In this document: one piece after another, positions 62,820-64,000 of the stretch
Numbering within the stretch: position 1 is the stretch's first letter
Layout: each line of letters opens with the position of its first letter
NCBI RefSeq assembly: GCF_013367775.1
Contig: NZ_CP055157.1
Span: 4,104,001 to 4,168,000 of the forward strand
Origin: Microbulbifer sp. YPW1
GTDB taxonomy: Bacteria; Pseudomonadota; Gammaproteobacteria; Pseudomonadales; Cellvibrionaceae
Length of the DNA stretch: 64,000 bases
Direction of reading: 5' to 3'
Program-made: the position numbers and the translations under genes
The notes under the pieces: model-generated
Database searches by the model: none
What the model was told of the DNA's origin: nothing
The model's input: the letters and a program-made list of their open reading frames with translations, nothing else

Positions 62820-64000
62820 TCAGAAGTTATAGCTGACCCGCAGGCCCGCTGTGCGCGGTTCCGGCAAGAAGAGCTCAACGGTCTGCGGTGTGATAGCCCC
62901 GCCCGGCAGGAAGCCGTAATCCACGTTGCTCAGACCGAACTTGACCTTGTCGTCATCCAGAAGGTTATCGACGTAGAACACCAGGTCGAGGCTGTCGAAC
63001 CGCACCCCACCCTGGAAATCCACCAGCCAATAGGACGGCAGCCAGGCGTTGTTGCCGCGATCCAGGTAACGCTTGGATTCATAACTGCCGATCAGCTCGG
63101 TGAAGTAGCCCGCGCCAGTGGCGAATTCACCGTCGTAGCGGATAGACAACAGCCCGGCGTGTTCGGCGGAGTTCAGGAACTGCGTGCCGGAATAGTCACC
63201 ATCCTCGGTCTGAGTCCACAGTTTGTCGAACGAACTGACGTTACCCACATCGCCTATTGTGAAGTCCTGAACCTCGGTATCGCTCAACACGTAGCTGGCG
63301 CCGAAGGTCCAGTTGGCGGACGGGCGGTAGATCGCGCTCAGCTCCATACCGCGCAGTTCACTCTCCCCTGCGTTGGCAACCGCGGCATTGGTAGTACCGG
63401 TCTGCGGGTCCGTCACAAAATGGGAGATCTGCTGATTGCTGTAATCGTACAGGTAGAAGGCACCGTTCAACTGCAGGCGGTTGTTCAGCAGATTGCTCTT
63501 GAAGCCGGTCTCGTATACCGACAGTTCTTCAGGCTTGTAATCACCACTTGAGATGTCGCCATTGCCATCGGCTGTGGACATACCGCCGGGCTTGAAGCCT
63601 TCCGCGTAGGAGGCATACACCATCAGGTTGTCCATCATCTGCCAGTCCAGGCCTACCCGCGGCACAAAGGAACTGTCTGTGCGGGCGTACGTCTGGTACT
63701 CAGCCGTCGTTGGCATGAACGTCATCGGGTCCAATACCGGGATACCCATCAGGCCATTGAATTGCGTACTCAGCGGCAAGCTGACGTATTCAATATCCTC
63801 TTCAAGGTAGCGCCCTTCCGCCGTCAAACGCCAGTTGTCCGCGAAGTTGTAGTTGATGGAGAATGCGAGAGACACGTGGTCAGTATCACGAGTCATGGGA
63901 ATGGGCAGAGGTGTAGGACCCGTCTGGTGATTCACCAGGCCAAATCCACCCATCCACTGATCGAGGTACGCATCCCAGAATTCTTTACTGACACCGTCGC
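62820..64000 (-). CDS. TonB-dependent receptor, partial (5' end outside window)
   Basis: The reading frame stays open to the right edge, so only the C-terminal 390 or so residues are seen. They show outer-membrane beta-barrel features: alternating strands, YASYAEGFKPGGMSTADGNGD, RLQLNGAFYLYDYSNQQI, ELRGMELSAIYRPS and a C-terminal aromatic AGLRVSYNF. These are typical of TonB receptors of the FyuA/IroN-like carbohydrate or xenobiotic group. The plug and any sigma/TonB motifs lie beyond the window. As the last island gene visible it is the likely outer-membrane entry route for a bulky substrate such as a tetrapyrrole. Confidence 0.92.
   Translation of the reverse strand, partial: DGVSKEFWDAYLDQWMGGFGLVNHQTGPTPLPIPMTRDTDHVSLAFSINYNFADNWRLTAEGRYLEEDIEYVSLPLSTQFNGLMGIPVLDPMTFMPTTAEYQTYARTDSSFVPRVGLDWQMMDNLMVYASYAEGFKPGGMSTADGNGDISSGDYKPEELSVYETGFKSNLLNNRLQLNGAFYLYDYSNQQISHFVTDPQTGTTNAAVANAGESELRGMELSAIYRPSANWTFGASYVLSDTEVQDFTIGDVGNVSSFDKLWTQTEDGDYSGTQFLNSAEHAGLLSIRYDGEFATGAGYFTELIGSYESKRYLDRGNNAWLPSYWLVDFQGGVRFDSLDLVFYVDNLLDDDKVKFGLSNVDYGFLPGGAITPQTVELFLPEPRTAGLRVSYNF

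Noticed and set aside
35601..64000. Mobile element or integrative island with integrase and att sites
   Set aside because: No integrase, transposase, tRNA edge or direct-repeat boundary is visible. Base and codon use do not look clearly foreign by eye.

Overview
The window looks like part of the chromosome of a marine-type gammaproteobacterium, possibly Microbulbifer or another member of the Cellvibrionales/Halieaceae. That placement is inference from gene content and GC-rich coding sequence; there is no rRNA or other phylogenetic marker here. I see no tRNA, rRNA, CRISPR array, insertion sequence, integrase or phage gene.

Region A (about 1-35.5 kb) is mostly housekeeping. It holds an Lrp-type regulator, two secreted hydrolases, class II DAHP synthase and an aromatic aminotransferase, a MarR regulator with tandem operators, maiA, an MscS channel, a prolyl-4-hydroxylase-like oxygenase, an ECF sigma unit, an SOS-controlled yebG, two coupled amidohydrolases, a hybrid histidine kinase, truC, ppnN and a glyA-sdaA-gcvT-gcvH-gcvP operon with a divergent LysR gene. 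ElaA and SRAP proteins follow.

Region B (about 35.6 kb to the right edge) is a catabolic island of some 28 genes and is the most interesting part. It has an Na+/solute symporter, a Rieske oxygenase, three CaiB CoA-transferases, an acyl-CoA dehydrogenase, a MaoC hydratase, a CitE-type lyase, an HMG-CoA-lyase-type lyase, an isocitrate-lyase/PEP-mutase-type lyase, an aldehyde dehydrogenase and two SDRs. It also has three PuuE/imidase-like polysaccharide-deacetylase-family hydrolases, an isochorismatase-type amidase, a double nitrilase, a RedY/HapK-like protein, an MFS carrier, a GntR/UTRA regulator and the start of a TonB receptor. Two genes give the clue to its purpose. One (55583-56395) resembles plant red chlorophyll catabolite reductase (RCCR). 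The gene two upstream (53390-54187) resembles the plant chlorophyll b reductases NYC1/NOL.

My working model, which is inference, is a bacterial pathway for chlorophyll-derived or other linear tetrapyrroles. A TonB receptor imports them, the SDR, Rieske oxygenase and RCCR-like reductase act on the macrocycle or bilin, and cyclic-imide hydrolases and amidases open the maleimide-type rings left by oxidative cleavage. CoA-transferases, hydratase and lyases then split the alkylated C4-diacids into pyruvate and acyl-CoAs. A 15-bp motif, AWTGWTATATCWWTA, recurs in front of six transcription units of the island, including the gntR gene itself, and probably marks one regulon.
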